Shown: positions 34,401 to 43,353 of the stretch, one piece after another | Position numbering within the stretch: position 1 is the first letter of the stretch | How the letters are laid out: each line of letters begins with the position of its first letter | Program-made: the position numbers and the translations under genes | Origin: Kocuria rosea | GTDB taxonomy: Bacteria; Actinomycetota; Actinomycetes; Actinomycetales; Micrococcaceae | Length of the DNA stretch: 64,000 nt | Direction: 5' to 3' | Assembly: GCF_006094695.1 (NCBI RefSeq) | Contig: NZ_CP035103.1 | Span: 806,001-870,000 of the forward strand | The notes under the pieces: generated by a model | The model's database searches: none | Seen by the model: the letters and a program-made list of their open reading frames with translations, nothing else | What the model was told of the DNA's origin: nothing

Positions 34401-36495
34401 GCTTGCCCGGCACGCCGGGGGCGGGGGAGACGATGACGCGGTCGTGGGTGATCTCCTCGATCCGCCAGCTCGAGGCGCCTAGGGCGATCACGTCCCCCAC
34501 GCGGGACTCGTAGACCATCTCCTCGTCGAGCTCGCCCACCCGCCGGGAGTTCTTCCCGTCCTGCTCGCCCACGAGGTAGACCGCGAACAGGCCGCGGTCC
34601 GGGATCGTGCCGCCGGAGGTCACGGCCAGGCGCTGCGCCCCGGGCCGGCCCTCGATGGTGCCGGTATCCCGGTCCCACACGATCCGCGGGCGCAGCTCGG
34701 CGAACTCGTCGGACGGGTAGCGGCCCGCGAGCAGGTCCAGGGTCGCGTCGTAGGCGGAGCGGGGCAGGGTCAGGAACGGGCAGGACCGGCGGACGGTGTC
34801 GAACCACTCCTCGACGTCGATCGGCCCCAGCGCGGTCGCCGCGACCGTCTGCTGGGCCAGGACGTCCAGGGGGTTGAGCGGGACCGCGAGCGGCTCGATC
34901 CGTCCCTGCAGCATCCGCTCCACCGTGACCGCGGCGTCCAGCAGGTCCCCGCGGTGCTTCGGGTAGAACCAGCCGCGCGAGACCTCGCCCACCTGGTGGC
35001 CGGCGCGGCCCACGCGCTGGAGGCCCGAGGCCGCCGAGGGCGGGGCCTCGATCTGGACCACCAGGTCCACCGCGCCCATGTCGATGCCCAGCTCCAGGGA
35101 GGAGGTGGCCACCACGCAGCGCAGCCGTCCGGTCTTGAGGTCGTCCTCGATCACCGCCCGCTGGTCCTTCGAGACCGACCCGTGGTGGGCGCGGGCCAGC
35201 ACCGGCGCCGCGCCCTCGTAGCGGCCGGTCTGCCGGCGCAGGTCCGCGGGCTCGGGGGCGGCGGGCCCGCGGGCCGCGGCCGGCTCCTGCCCGGCGAGGG
35301 CGGAGCGCAGCACGTCCCCGACCTGCTGGGGCGCGGAGCCGGCAGGGGGCCCCGGCGCCCCGTCGTCGCCCGGACCGGCGCCGTCCGCGGGGGCGCCGTC
35401 CCGGGGCCCGTCGTGCGGGTCCGCGTGCTCCACGCGGAACGCGTAGATCTCGTTGAGCCGCGCGGTGAGCTTCTCGGCGAGGCCGCGGGAGTTGGCGAAC
35501 ACGATGGTCGACCGGTTCTCGAGCACCAGGTCCACGACCCGCTCCTCGACGTGCGGCCAGATCGACGCCGTGGTCGTGGGGGCGAGGGCGTCGAGGTCGT
35601 CGTCCCCGAAGGCCGAGCCGGCCAGGGACGGCGAGGCGCTCGGCCCGCCCAGCACGGTCATGTCCGGGATGGGCACCGAGACGGTGAGGTCCCACGTCTT
35701 CTCCGTGCGCGGCGCGACGACGGTGACCGGCTCCCGGCCGCCCAGGAACCGGGCGACCGTCTCGATCGGCTCGACGGTCGCGGACAGCCCGATGCGCTGC
35801 ACCGGCTGCTCCAGCAGGGCGTCCAGCCGTTCGAGTGTGAGCGCCAGGTGCGCGCCCCGCTTGGTGCCGGCCACGGCGTGCACCTCGTCCACGATGACCG
35901 TCTGCACGTCCGTGAGGGTCTCCCGCGCCTTGGAGGTCAGCATCAGGTACAGCGACTCGGGGGTGGTGATGAGGATGTCCGGGGGGTTCGTGAGCAGGGC
36001 CCGCCGGATCGCCTGCGGTGTGTCTCCGGAGCGGACGCCCACGCTGATCTCCGGCGGCTCGATCCCGGCGTGCCGGGCAGTCTGCGAGATGCCGATCAGG
36101 GGGGCCCGCAGGTTGCGCTCCACGTCCACGCCCAGGGCCTTGAGCGGGGAGATGTAGAGGACGCGGGTCCCGCGCCGCTCGCCCGCGGCGCTCGCGGAGC
36201 GGGCCTTGGCCCGCAGGGTCCCGCCGGGGGCCGGGGCGCCGCCCGCAGGGCCGGGGGCGGGCCCGGCGGCCGGCGTCCCGGCGCCGGGCGCGGCCTCCGC
36301 CACGAACCGGTCCAGGGCCCACAGGAACGCGGCCAGGGTCTTGCCCGAGCCGGTGGGCGCCACGATCAGGGCGTGGCGCCGCGCGGCGATGGCCCGCCAC
36401 GCGCCCTCCTGGGCGGCGGTGGGCGCGGCGAACGCACCCGAGAACCAGGCCCGGGTGTGCTCGGTGAACAGGCTCAGGGCTGGTTCAGGCGCCAA
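31477..36495 (-). CDS. lhr: Lhr-type ATP-dependent DNA helicase
   Basis: The 1672-aa superfamily 2 helicase has Walker A APTGSGKT (residues 46-53), DEVHAVAGTKRG (motif II), SATVEPIETVARFLGG (motif III region) and HHGSVSKDQRAVIEDDLKTGRLRCVVATSSLELGID (motifs IV-V). QRVGRAGH is motif VI, and the long C-terminal DUF4145-like/Lhr-CTD region follows. It is longer than mycobacterial Lhr (about 1510) because of low-complexity insertions near residues 70-110 and 350-410. The first codon overlaps the end of the upstream lipoprotein gene by 11 nt, and nei2 follows, so three genes form one operon. Confidence 0.93.
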   Translation of the reverse strand: MAPEPALSLFTEHTRAWFSGAFAAPTAAQEGAWRAIAARRHALIVAPTGSGKTLAAFLWALDRFVAEAAPGAGTPAAGPAPGPAGGAPAPGGTLRAKARSASAAGERRGTRVLYISPLKALGVDVERNLRAPLIGISQTARHAGIEPPEISVGVRSGDTPQAIRRALLTNPPDILITTPESLYLMLTSKARETLTDVQTVIVDEVHAVAGTKRGAHLALTLERLDALLEQPVQRIGLSATVEPIETVARFLGGREPVTVVAPRTEKTWDLTVSVPIPDMTVLGGPSASPSLAGSAFGDDDLDALAPTTTASIWPHVEERVVDLVLENRSTIVFANSRGLAEKLTARLNEIYAFRVEHADPHDGPRDGAPADGAGPGDDGAPGPPAGSAPQQVGDVLRSALAGQEPAAARGPAAPEPADLRRQTGRYEGAAPVLARAHHGSVSKDQRAVIEDDLKTGRLRCVVATSSLELGIDMGAVDLVVQIEAPPSAASGLQRVGRAGHQVGEVSRGWFYPKHRGDLLDAAVTVERMLQGRIEPLAVPLNPLDVLAQQTVAATALGPIDVEEWFDTVRRSCPFLTLPRSAYDATLDLLAGRYPSDEFAELRPRIVWDRDTGTIEGRPGAQRLAVTSGGTIPDRGLFAVYLVGEQDGKNSRRVGELDEEMVYESRVGDVIALGASSWRIEEITHDRVIVSPAPGVPGKLPFWHGDGPGRPVELGRAVGRFNREIAGASAEDARARLRAAGLDEWAADNLLAYVGEQKEAVGQVPSDRLFVVERFHDELGDWRVVLHSPFGMPVHAPWALAVGARLHERYGLDGSAQAADDGIVLRVPAMEDEPPGAELFLFDADELDQIVTEEVGGSALFASRFRECAARALLLPRRDPGRRSPLWQQRQRSAQLLDVARKYPQFPIILETIRECLQDVYDLPALKELHRAVERRAIRVVETTTEQPSPFARTLLFGYVAQFLYEGDSPLAERKAAVLSLDAALLNELLGRAELRELLDPDVIERTEAELQRLAPDRRLRGVEGAADLLRLLGPLTTAEAVRRLQDPGDPESACSEDVAAGWLEQLVAANRALRVHLRGVEHWAAIEDASRLRDALGVPLPMGVPLAFVEPVEDPLADLVSRYARTHGPFTVDEAAARLGLGTAVVRTTLERLAADRRVVEGEFRPVRPDGGGAGPAASEWCESEVLRRIRRRSLAALRRDVEPVSGQVYARFLPAWQHVGRGHQLRGEDGVLTVVDQLAGVAVPASAWEPLVLAARVADYRPELLDELTATGEILWSGAGSLAGDDGWVSLHLSEAAQLTLPPAETLEVAAAALDSTLERRVLDVLAPGGAWFFPQLLGLLDAAGDPVPAPALTTALWNLVWSGLITNDTFLPVRTLLSGGQAAHRHRAQAPRGRTTSRRGAARLRPGAASRPGIGGALRAPARAATLERHDSPLVAGRWSMLRPEPLDPTLRASATAELLMDRYGVVTKGPVAVEELPGGFATVYKVLSTLEDTGRARRGYFIEGLGAAQFAQAATVDHLRTFSTDDQVRAEEPVALALAATDPANPYGAALEWPEPVSVPAPDGRDAPAGRHRPGRKAGAVVVLVDGALALYVERGGRTVLAFTDDAAALAAAGPAVAEIVRRGAVDKLTVEKVNGAGVLGHGPVETAVRESLLAGGFYSTPRGLRMRR

Positions 36496-37309
36496 AGCCC
36501 TGGATCTCGAGCTGGTGGATCCGCGGATCGCCGCAGGCCTCCACGGGGAAGGGGATCACGACGGACTCCGTGTTCTCGGGCGGGTAGACGCGCAGACCGG
36601 TGGCGGTCCGGGCGTCGCAGGTCGGGTGGTTGCCGGCCTGGCTGATGCGCAGGCCGGCGGTGACGGACTCCCCGGGTGCCAGGACCTGCCCGGTGCCGGG
36701 GACGGTGGCGTCCCGCAGGGCCGGGGAGCCGATCATCGTGCCGTCGGCGTCGACGAAGGACACCCCGGCGTAGCCGGCGAGCGTGCACGGGTCCTCGCCC
36801 GCGTTGGTGAGGACGACGTCCACGTGGACGGAGCCGGCGGCGCCGCCCACGGGGGCGGCCGCGACCTCGAGCCGGGAGGTGGTGCACAGGGGCGAGCCGC
36901 CGGTGCGGGTGCCCGCGGTGCCGCCGCGGGCGGCCGTGCCGTCGCCCTCCGCGCCGGCGTCGGGGGCGCCGCCGTCCGTCCGCTCCGCCGCAGCCTCGTC
37001 CGGCCCGTCCGCGGCGGGCTCCGCCGCCGGGTCCTCCGCCGCCGGGTCCTCCGCCGCCGGGTCCTCCGCCGGACCGGCGGTGCCCTGCCCGCCGGTCCGG
37101 TCCTCGGCCGGGGCCGTGGTGTCCTCCGTCCCGGTGGCCGGGGCGGTCTCCGGGGTCGCCGCCGAGGTCGGGGCCGGCCCGCTCTCGGCGGGGGCGTCGG
37201 CGGTGCCGGTCTGCTCCGGCTCCTCGCCCGCGCAGGCGGTGAGGAGCAGGGCTGCGGCGAGGGCGAGGGCTCCCAGGACGGGGCGGGGGGCGGGGGAGAG
37301 CGAAGACAC
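36485..37309 (-). CDS. DUF4232-domain lipoprotein
   Basis: The 274-aa product has a lipoprotein signal with lipobox LLTAC (Cys26). A long Ala/Glu/Pro/Asp stalk follows, including three copies of AEDPA. A C-terminal DUF4232 domain of about 130 residues starts near CTTSRLEV (VVLTNAGEDPCTLAGYAGVSFVDADG, LAPGESVTAGLRI). DUF4232 lipoproteins are common on actinobacterial surfaces and of unknown function. The stop lies inside the start of lhr, a surprising partner for a surface protein. Confidence 0.85.
   Translation of the reverse strand: MSSLSPAPRPVLGALALAAALLLTACAGEEPEQTGTADAPAESGPAPTSAATPETAPATGTEDTTAPAEDRTGGQGTAGPAEDPAAEDPAAEDPAAEPAADGPDEAAAERTDGGAPDAGAEGDGTAARGGTAGTRTGGSPLCTTSRLEVAAAPVGGAAGSVHVDVVLTNAGEDPCTLAGYAGVSFVDADGTMIGSPALRDATVPGTGQVLAPGESVTAGLRISQAGNHPTCDARTATGLRVYPPENTESVVIPFPVEACGDPRIHQLEIQGFGA
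37024..37070. repeat. 15-bp in-frame tandem repeat (about 3 copies)
   Basis: The unit GCCGCCGGGTCCTCC is repeated three times head to tail. On the minus strand it encodes the AEDPA repeats of the lipoprotein stalk. Confidence 0.75.
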
Positions 37310-37332
37310 GGGGGGATATCCTCCTCGGACGG

Positions 37333-37386
37333 ACGTCGTGGCGTACCACGTCCCGGGAAGGGATCCCTCCCAGGTGCTTCATTCTA
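37333..37386 (-). promoter_or_regulatory. Promoter and leader hairpin of the DUF4232-lhr-nei2 operon
   Basis: On the minus strand TAGAAT (plus 37381-37386) is a good -10. About 30-45 nt into the transcript lies a perfect inverted repeat (CGTGG/CCACG around four bases, 37337-37350), inside a longer imperfect one (GGACGT/ACGTCC). It could be an operator or a leader hairpin. Confidence 0.4.
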
Positions 37387-37451
37387 GGCAGGGCCACCGA
37401 CACCGCTGCCGGAGGCGGCGCCCGCCCCGGCCGGGGCCGCTCCCAGCGGGG

Positions 37452-40321
37452 CTACCGCTCGCCGGGCTCCGCCGGGGGCAGCGCCGCGCGCATCACCTCG
37501 GCGAGGTGGACGCCGTCCGCGCCCGTGCCCTGGGCGATCTGGGTGCGGCACGAGAAGCCGTCGGCGAGCACGATCGTCCCGTCCGCCGCACTGCGGATCG
37601 CGGGGAACAGCTCCCGCTCGCCGAGGGTCTGCGAGACCTCGTAGTGGCCGGGCTCGAAGCCCCAGTTGCCCGCGAGCCCGCAGCACCCGCCGCCGACCAC
37701 GGCAGTGTCCACGCCCAGCTTCGCGAGGACCTCCAGCTCCGGGCCGTAGCCGCTCATGGACTGCTGGTGGCAGTGGACCTGGCACACGGCGCCGGCGGGG
37801 CCCGCCTCGGTGGCCAGCTCCCGGAACGGCCACGCGCCGCCCTCGGCCAGGTGGCGGGCCGCGAACGCGCCGATCGTCGTCGTCAGCTCGGTGACCCGCC
37901 GGGCCCGGGGGTCGCCGGGGAGCAGCTCGGTGATCTCCTCCTGGAGCATGACCGTGCACGAGGGCTCGAGCCCGATGATCGGGTACCCGGCCTCGATCAG
38001 CGGCTCCATCACGTCCAGGGTCTGGCGAAGCACCTTCTGCGTCATCTCCAGCTGCCCGGTGGAGTGCCAGGTCAGCCCGCAGCAGACGTTGCCCATGGGC
38101 ATCAGCACCCGGTAGCCCATGGCCTCGAGCACCTCCACGGCGGCCCGGCCGGGGGCGTCGGCGGAGAAGTTCGTGAACGTGTCCGGCCACAGCACCACGG
38201 ACGGTCGGGCCTCGGCGGGCCCGCCCCCGGACCGCGCGGCGGGACGGCCGCGGAACCACCGGGTGAGCGGCTGCTCGGCGAAGGTGATCATCCGCCGCCT
38301 CGGCTCGATCCCGCCGAGCCGCTTGGTCAGCTCCTCGACGCCGCGGTGGGACTCGAGGAGGTTGATCAGCCGGAAGGAGAGGGGCACCTTCTCCACGATC
38401 CGCATCAGCAGCGGCATCCAGCCCATCGTGAAGTGGGCCATCGGCCGCCGGTTCCGGCCCAGGAAGGAGCTCAGGCCGTGCCGGTAGTGGTGGTGCAGGA
38501 ACTCGGCCTTGTACGTCGCCATGTCCACGTTGACCGGGCACTCGGACGCGCAGGCCTTGCAGGACAGGCACAGGTCGAGGGCCTCGAGGGTCTCCTTCGA
38601 CTTCCAGCCGTCCGTGATGGACTCCCCGCGCAGCATCTCGGCGAGGGACCGGGCGCGGCCGCGGGTCGAGTGCACCTCGTCGTGGGTCGCCTGGAAGGAC
38701 GGGCACATGGCGCCGACGTCGGAGCGGCAGGAGCCCACGCCCACGCACCGGTTGACCGCGCTGGAGAACGAGCCGCCGTCGCGGGAGAACGCATGCACGG
38801 GCGTCAGCTCGAACGTGCGGGCGCCGGGCCCGGGGCGCACGCCCTGGTCGATGGGCTCCGGGTCCACGAGCACGCCGGGGTTGAAGACGCCGTCCGGGTC
38901 GAAGACGGCCTTGAACGCCGCGAAGGCGGCCAGGGCCTCGGGGGAGTAGATCGTGGCCAGCAGCTCGGACCGGGCGCGGCCGTCGCCGTGCTCGCCGGAG
39001 ACCGAGCCGCCGTAGCGGTGCACGAGCCGCGCGGCGCGCTCGATGAACGTGCGATAGGTCGCCATCCCCTCCTCGGTGCCGAGGTCGAAGGAGATGCGGA
39101 TGTGCACGCAGCCCTCCCCGAAGTGCCCGAAGGGGATGCCGGTGAGGCCCAGCTCGTGCAGCAGGTCGTAGAGGTCGCGCAGGTACTCGCCCAGGCGCGC
39201 CGGGGCACCGCGGAGTCCTCCCACCCCGGCCAGGCCTCCCCGCCGTCGGGCAGGCGGGTGACGATCCCGGCGCCGGCCTCGCGGATCCGCCACAGGGCGC
39301 GGGCCTGCCCCGCGTCGGAGACGATCACGGAGTCCACGACGTTCTCCGGGACGAGCCCCGGCAGGGTGCGGGCGGCCGCCTCGGCCTCCTCGAGGGTGTC
39401 CGCGCCGACCTCGCAGTAGAGCCAGCCGCCGCCGCGGGGCAGCTCGCCGCCGGCGTGCTCCTGGCCCTGCCGGGTGCGCAGGGCGTCGAGCAGGTCCGCG
39501 CCCATGCCCTCGATGGTGTACACCCCGGGCACGCGCAGCTTCGGCGCCGCCGTGGCGGCCTCGAACGCGTCCTCGAAGCCCAGCACGGCCAGGGCCGTGT
39601 GGGCGGGCCTGCGGACCAGACGGACCGTGAGCTCGGTGATGACCCCACAGGTGCCCTCCGTGCCGGCGAAGGCCTTGGCGGCGTCGAAGCCCTTCTCGCC
39701 GAGCAGGTAGTGCAGCCCGTACCCGGAGACCTGGCGCGGGAACTGGCCGAGCTCGGTGCGCAGCATGGCCAGGTGCCGGTCCCGGATCCCGGTCAGCGCC
39801 CGGTCGATCCCCGGCTCGGAGGTGCCGCCCTCGTGCAGCTCCACCACCCGGCCGTCGGCGAGCATGACCTTCAGCGAGACCAGGTTGTCCGCGGACGTGC
39901 CCCACGCCACGGAGTGGGAGCCGCAGGCGTTGTTGGCGACCATCCCGCCGATCGTGCACCGCGAGTGCGTCGAGGGGTCGGGTCCGTAGGTGAGGCCGAA
40001 CTCGGACGCCGCGGAGCGCAGCTGGTCGCAGATCACCCCGGGCTCGATCGTGGCGGTCATCGCCTCGGGGTCGATCGACAGGATCCTGTTGAAGTGCCGG
40101 GAGGTGTCGATGACCAGCCCGTCGCCGATCGCGTTGCCCGCCACGGAGGTGCCGCCGCCGCGGGAGACCACCGACCAGCCCCGCTCCTTCGCCAGCGCCA
40201 GCAGCTCGCGGACCTCCTCGACGCTGCGCGGCTCGGCCACCGCCTCGGGCAGCCGCCGGTAGATCGACGCGTCCGAGACGTAGGCGGCGCGGGTGGTGAG
40301 GTCCTCGCGGATGTCGGTCAT
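37452..40321 (-). pseudogene. FAD-linked oxidase / Fe-S protein (D-lactate or 2-hydroxyacid dehydrogenase, Dld/GlcD-GlcF fusion), frameshifted
   Basis: Two overlapping reading frames together give one protein of about 956 aa. Frame 1 (40321 to about 39206) starts MTDIREDLTTRAAYVSDASIYRR and holds the FAD-binding motif SRGGGTSVAGNAIG. Frame 2 (about 39202 to 37452) resumes at RLGEYLRDLYDLLHELG and holds the 4Fe-4S motif CLSCKACASECP, a second cysteine cluster (CVGVGSCRSDVGAMCP) and CCG-type motifs (CCGLAGNWGFE). The frame breaks at the G run 39202-39205; one extra base there (five C instead of four on the coding strand) restores a continuous protein. This is either a sequencing error or a genuine inactivation. 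Function would be membrane-associated oxidation of a 2-hydroxyacid. Confidence 0.85.
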
Positions 40322-40406
40322 GGTCCACTTTCCTGCGCGCCGGCGAGGCCGGTCCGTCCGGGGTCTGGTCAGGGCTGGCGGGGGCGTCCCCGCGGGGACG
40401 GGGGGC

Positions 40407-40733
40407 TCACCACTCGGGGGCGATGGTGACCTCGGCGCCGTCGAGCTCCTCCGCCCACTCGACCTGGCAGCTGAGCCGGGAGGTGTCGTGGCGGGTGTCG
40501 TCGAGCATGTCGAGGAGGTCCTCCTCCTCGTCGTTGATCTCGTTGGCCTTCGAGAAGGAGGTCTGGTCGAGGTAGGAGTGGCAGGTGGAGCAGGACGCGT
40601 TGCCGCCGCAGGTCGCGAGGATCGGGTACTTGTGGCGGGTGAGGGCCTCCATGAGGCTCTCGTAGTCCTTCCACTCGACGCCCTCGGTGCGGTTGCCCTC
40701 GCGGTCGATCACGGTGATGTTGATGCTGCTCAC
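40407..40733 (-). CDS. 2Fe-2S ferredoxin
   Basis: The 108-aa product has the adrenodoxin/plant-type cluster motif C-x5-C-x2-C (CGGNASCSTC) and the fourth cysteine in SRLSCQV, with VIDREGN at the N terminus. It transfers single electrons. The GTG at 40733 has GAGGAGG 7 nt upstream. It stands 85 bp upstream of the FAD/Fe-S oxidase on the same strand, so a redox link between the two is possible but not demonstrated. Confidence 0.9.
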   Translation of the reverse strand: MSSINITVIDREGNRTEGVEWKDYESLMEALTRHKYPILATCGGNASCSTCHSYLDQTSFSKANEINDEEEDLLDMLDDTRHDTSRLSCQVEWAEELDGAEVTIAPEW

Positions 40734-40790
40734 TGGGTGTCCTCCTCGGGGCGCGGTCGCCCCTGGTCTCGACGTCGGAAATCCCGCCCC

Positions 40791-40796
40791 ATTGTA
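40791..40796 (-). promoter_or_regulatory. -10 element for the ferredoxin gene
   Basis: TACAAT on the minus strand is a near-consensus -10, giving a leader of about 50 nt before the GTG at 40733. Confidence 0.5.
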
Positions 40797-40856
40797 CGGT
40801 CGCGCGGCGGCGCCCACCGACGGGCCGGGGCCCGCGCCCGGCCCGTCCGGCTCGGC

Positions 40857-41690
40857 TCAGCCGGAGACCGGGAGCGGCCGGATCGTCAGGGACTGGGCGA
40901 CCTGGCCCAGGTAGCCGGCCTCGTCGTGCAGCGCGGACTCGGTGAGGCCCACGCCGGTGTCGCCGAAGGTGACGTGCGTGTCGAGGCCCACCCACGGGGA
41001 GACCGGCTCCCGGACCAGGTGCACGCTCAGGTCCACGTTGGGGAAGACCATCTCGTCGGGGCCCACCCGCACGGCGATGCCGTTGGCGGCGTCCACGGCC
41101 GCCAGGAACCGCGCCGTGGTGGAGGACTCCTCCCCGGCGACGACGGCGTGCGGCGCGCGCAGCCACATGGCCGCCCGGCCGGGCCGGTGCTCGCGCACGG
41201 TGCGGCCCTCGAGGGAGGCGATGTAGCCGCCCGGCCACCGCCCGGTCATCGTGGCGGGCAGGGCGTCGCCCACCGGCGGCAGGGCCTCCCGGTGCGTGCC
41301 GGCGGTGTCGGCGGTCTCGCCCCGGAGCAGCCGCCACACGCTCAGCCGGATGCAGGAGCGCCCGGCGTGGCTCATGGTGGCCTCGACCAGCTCGATGGTG
41401 CGGCCCGGGCGGACCACGCGCGTGGTCACCTCGACCTCGCCGCCGGGGATGAAGCCGAGGATGTCGTAGGAGAAGCGCACGGGCAGGAGGTCCGCGCGGG
41501 GGTGGTCGGCCTCCACGGCGTGGGCGAGCAGCCCGGAGGCGGCGCCCATGTGCTGCTCGGCCTCGCTCCAGGCGCCCTGCGAGTGCAGCGTCGAGCGGAA
41601 CTGGGTGCGGTACAGCCGCACGAAGTACGCGTCCGGGTACTCCTCCCCGTCCGCTCCCAGGTGTCCGACTGCCTGCGCCGACGTCGTCAT
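40857..41690 (-). CDS. Acyl-CoA thioesterase-like protein (TesB-type double hotdog)
   Basis: The 277-aa product shows two hotdog-like halves: AEQHMGAASGLLAHAVEADHP, PVRFSYDILGFIPGGEVEVTTRVVRPGRTIELVEATMSH in the first; FPNVDLSVHLVREPVSPWVGLDTHVTFGDTGVGLTESALHDEAGYLGQVAQSLTIRP in the second. The latter is the usual C-terminal hallmark of TesB/thioesterase-superfamily proteins. It hydrolyses acyl-CoA; chain preference is unknown. AAGAGG precedes the ATG at 41690. Confidence 0.82.
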   Translation of the reverse strand: MTTSAQAVGHLGADGEEYPDAYFVRLYRTQFRSTLHSQGAWSEAEQHMGAASGLLAHAVEADHPRADLLPVRFSYDILGFIPGGEVEVTTRVVRPGRTIELVEATMSHAGRSCIRLSVWRLLRGETADTAGTHREALPPVGDALPATMTGRWPGGYIASLEGRTVREHRPGRAAMWLRAPHAVVAGEESSTTARFLAAVDAANGIAVRVGPDEMVFPNVDLSVHLVREPVSPWVGLDTHVTFGDTGVGLTESALHDEAGYLGQVAQSLTIRPLPVSG

Positions 41691-41856
41691 GCTGCCCCTC
41701 TTCCGTTTCCGTCCGGGCCCGCCGCACGGCGGGCGTGGTGATCGCCACCACGGTATCCAACGGCGGCCCGCGCTCCCCGCCGCCGGCCGCCCCGGGCCGG
41801 GGCCGTCCACGTCCTCCGGGGGCGCCGGACGGGGCGGGACCGGCGGGCGGGCATGC

Positions 41857-41892
41857 GGAAGGCCCCGGATCCCTCAGGACCCGGGGCCTTCC
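41857..41892 (-). terminator. Terminator after tRNA-Ser(CGA)
   Basis: GGAAGGCCCCGG and CCGGGGCCTTCC form a 12-bp perfect stem 8 nt beyond the tRNA 3' end on the minus strand. Confidence 0.85.
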
Positions 41893-41899
41893 CGACTGG

Positions 41900-41986
41900 C
41901 GGTGACGGAGGGATTTGAACCCTCGTTGGCTCTTACACCAAACATCATTTCGAGTGATGCACCTTCGGCCGCTCGGACACGTCACC
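41900..41986 (-). tRNA. tRNA-Ser (anticodon CGA)
   Basis: On the minus strand the acceptor arms GGTGACG/CGTCACC pair, with discriminator G at 41900. The anticodon stem CATCA/TGATG encloses CTCGAAA, giving anticodon CGA for UCG codons. The class II long variable arm is present. CCA is not encoded. It lies beside tadA, a common actinobacterial layout. Confidence 0.95.
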
Positions 41987-42015
41987 AGCTCGCAGTACTG
42001 TACCGGCTGGCGAGC

Positions 42016-42561
42016 TCAACCGCCAAAACCCGCGGGGCCGGCGGGACCGGGAGCGGCGGGCCCGGCGCTGTCGTCCCCGCCGCGCCGGTGCTCCGCGAAG
42101 AAGTCGAGGAGCAGCCGGGAGCACTCCTCGGCCAGCACGCCGCCGGTCACCTCCACCCAGTGGTTGAGCCGCCGCTCCCGGAGCACGTCGAGGACGGAGC
42201 CGGCCGCCCCGGCCTTGTCGTCCCACGCGCCCAGGACCACGCGGGGCACGCGGGCCAGGACGATCCCGCCCGCGCACATCGCGCAGGGCTCGAGGGTCAC
42301 CACCAGCGTGCAGCCGTCCAGCCGCCACGAGCCCAGGGCGCGGGCGGCGTCGCGCAGCGCCAGGATCTCGGCGTGGGCGGTGGGGTCGCCGTTGGCCTCC
42401 CGGCGGTTGCGGCCCCGGCCGACCACCGTCCCGTCCGGGCCGACCACGACGGCGCCGATCGGCACGTCCTGCGTCCTGAGCGCCGCCCGGGCCTCGGCGA
42501 GGGCCAGCCGCATCCACTCCTCCGCCCGGGCCTCGGAGCGGGTGCGCGGGGGCAGTGCCAT
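42016..42561 (-). CDS. tadA: tRNA-specific adenosine deaminase (A34 to I34)
   Basis: The 181-aa CDA-fold enzyme has HAEILALRDAAR with the catalytic Glu, PCAMCAGGIVLARV with the zinc cysteines, and VPIGAVVVGPDG. It converts A34 to inosine in tRNA-Arg(ACG); that tRNA is encoded at 47574-47649. The C terminus is extended by a Gly/Ala/Pro-rich tail. GGAGGAGAA stands before the ATG at 42561. It is divergent from upp. Confidence 0.92.
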   Translation of the reverse strand: MALPPRTRSEARAEEWMRLALAEARAALRTQDVPIGAVVVGPDGTVVGRGRNRREANGDPTAHAEILALRDAARALGSWRLDGCTLVVTLEPCAMCAGGIVLARVPRVVLGAWDDKAGAAGSVLDVLRERRLNHWVEVTGGVLAEECSRLLLDFFAEHRRGGDDSAGPAAPGPAGPAGFGG

Positions 42562-42637
42562 GCGGTTCTCCTCCTGGGCGGGTCGCCGGGCCGGGCGGGG
42601 TCCGGCGAGGGGGCGGGGCGCCCCCGTGGCCCGATGG

Positions 42638-42649
42638 TAATTTTGGTCC
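42638..42649 (+). promoter_or_regulatory. -10 element of the leaderless upp promoter
   Basis: TAATTT (42638-42643) is followed after 6 nt by the ATG at 42650, with no Shine-Dalgarno sequence. Confidence 0.65.
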
Positions 42650-43285
42650 ATGCGAGTGACCGTTCTCGACCACCCATTGGTGGCACACAAACTGACCGTG
42701 CTCCGGGACAAGAACACCACGTCCCCGGTGTTCCGCCTGCTCGTCGAGGAGCTCGTGACGCTGCTCGCGTACGAGGCCACCCGGGGCGTCCGCGTGGAAC
42801 CGGTGGAGATCGACACGCCGGTCACGCGCACCACGGGCGTGGGGCTGTCGAAGCCACGGCCGCTGGTCGTGCCGATCCTCCGTGCGGGCCTGGGCATGCT
42901 CGAGGGCATGACCCGGCTGATCCCCACGGCCGAGGTGGGCTTCCTCGGCATGGCCCGCAACGAGGACACCCTCGACATCATCACCTACGCCGAGCGGCTG
43001 CCCGACGACCTCACCGGCCGCCAGGTCTTCGTCCTCGACCCGATGCTGGCCACGGGCGGGACGCTGCGGGAGGCGATCAAGTTCCTCTACCGCCGCGGGG
43101 CCGAGCAGATCACGTGCGTCTGCCTCCTGGCCGCCCCCGAGGGCCTGGCCGCCCTCGAGGAGGAGCTGGGGGACTCCGAGGTCAACATCGTCCTGGCTGC
43201 GAGGGACGAACGGCTCGACGAGAACGCCTACATCGTCCCGGGCCTCGGGGACGCCGGGGACCGGCTCTACGGCGTGGTCGACTGA
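42650..43285 (+). CDS. upp: Uracil phosphoribosyltransferase
   Basis: The 211-aa enzyme makes UMP from uracil and PRPP. Signatures: [21 protein letters not shown] at the N terminus, [13 protein letters not shown], the PRPP loop [17 protein letters not shown], and the C-terminal uracil-binding [12 protein letters not shown]. Length is standard. Initiation is probably leaderless. A strong intrinsic terminator follows. Confidence 0.96.
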   Translation: MRVTVLDHPLVAHKLTVLRDKNTTSPVFRLLVEELVTLLAYEATRGVRVEPVEIDTPVTRTTGVGLSKPRPLVVPILRAGLGMLEGMTRLIPTAEVGFLGMARNEDTLDIITYAERLPDDLTGRQVFVLDPMLATGGTLREAIKFLYRRGAEQITCVCLLAAPEGLAALEEELGDSEVNIVLAARDERLDENAYIVPGLGDAGDRLYGVVD

Positions 43286-43318
43286 CCGCCGTCCCGTGAC
43301 ACCGCAGACCACGCGCTG

Positions 43319-43353
43319 AAAAGGCCCGCCGACGTCCTCGGCGGGCCTTTTTT
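43319..43353 (+). terminator. Intrinsic terminator after upp
   Basis: AAAAGGCCCGCCGA pairs with TCGGCGGGCCTTTT around a short loop, followed by a T run. It is one of the few terminators here with a classical U-tract. Confidence 0.92.

Noticed and set aside
30490..34482. A 1330-codon open frame on the plus strand opposite nei2 and lhr
   Set aside because: Skewed composition and no recognisable domains; both opposite genes are clearly real.
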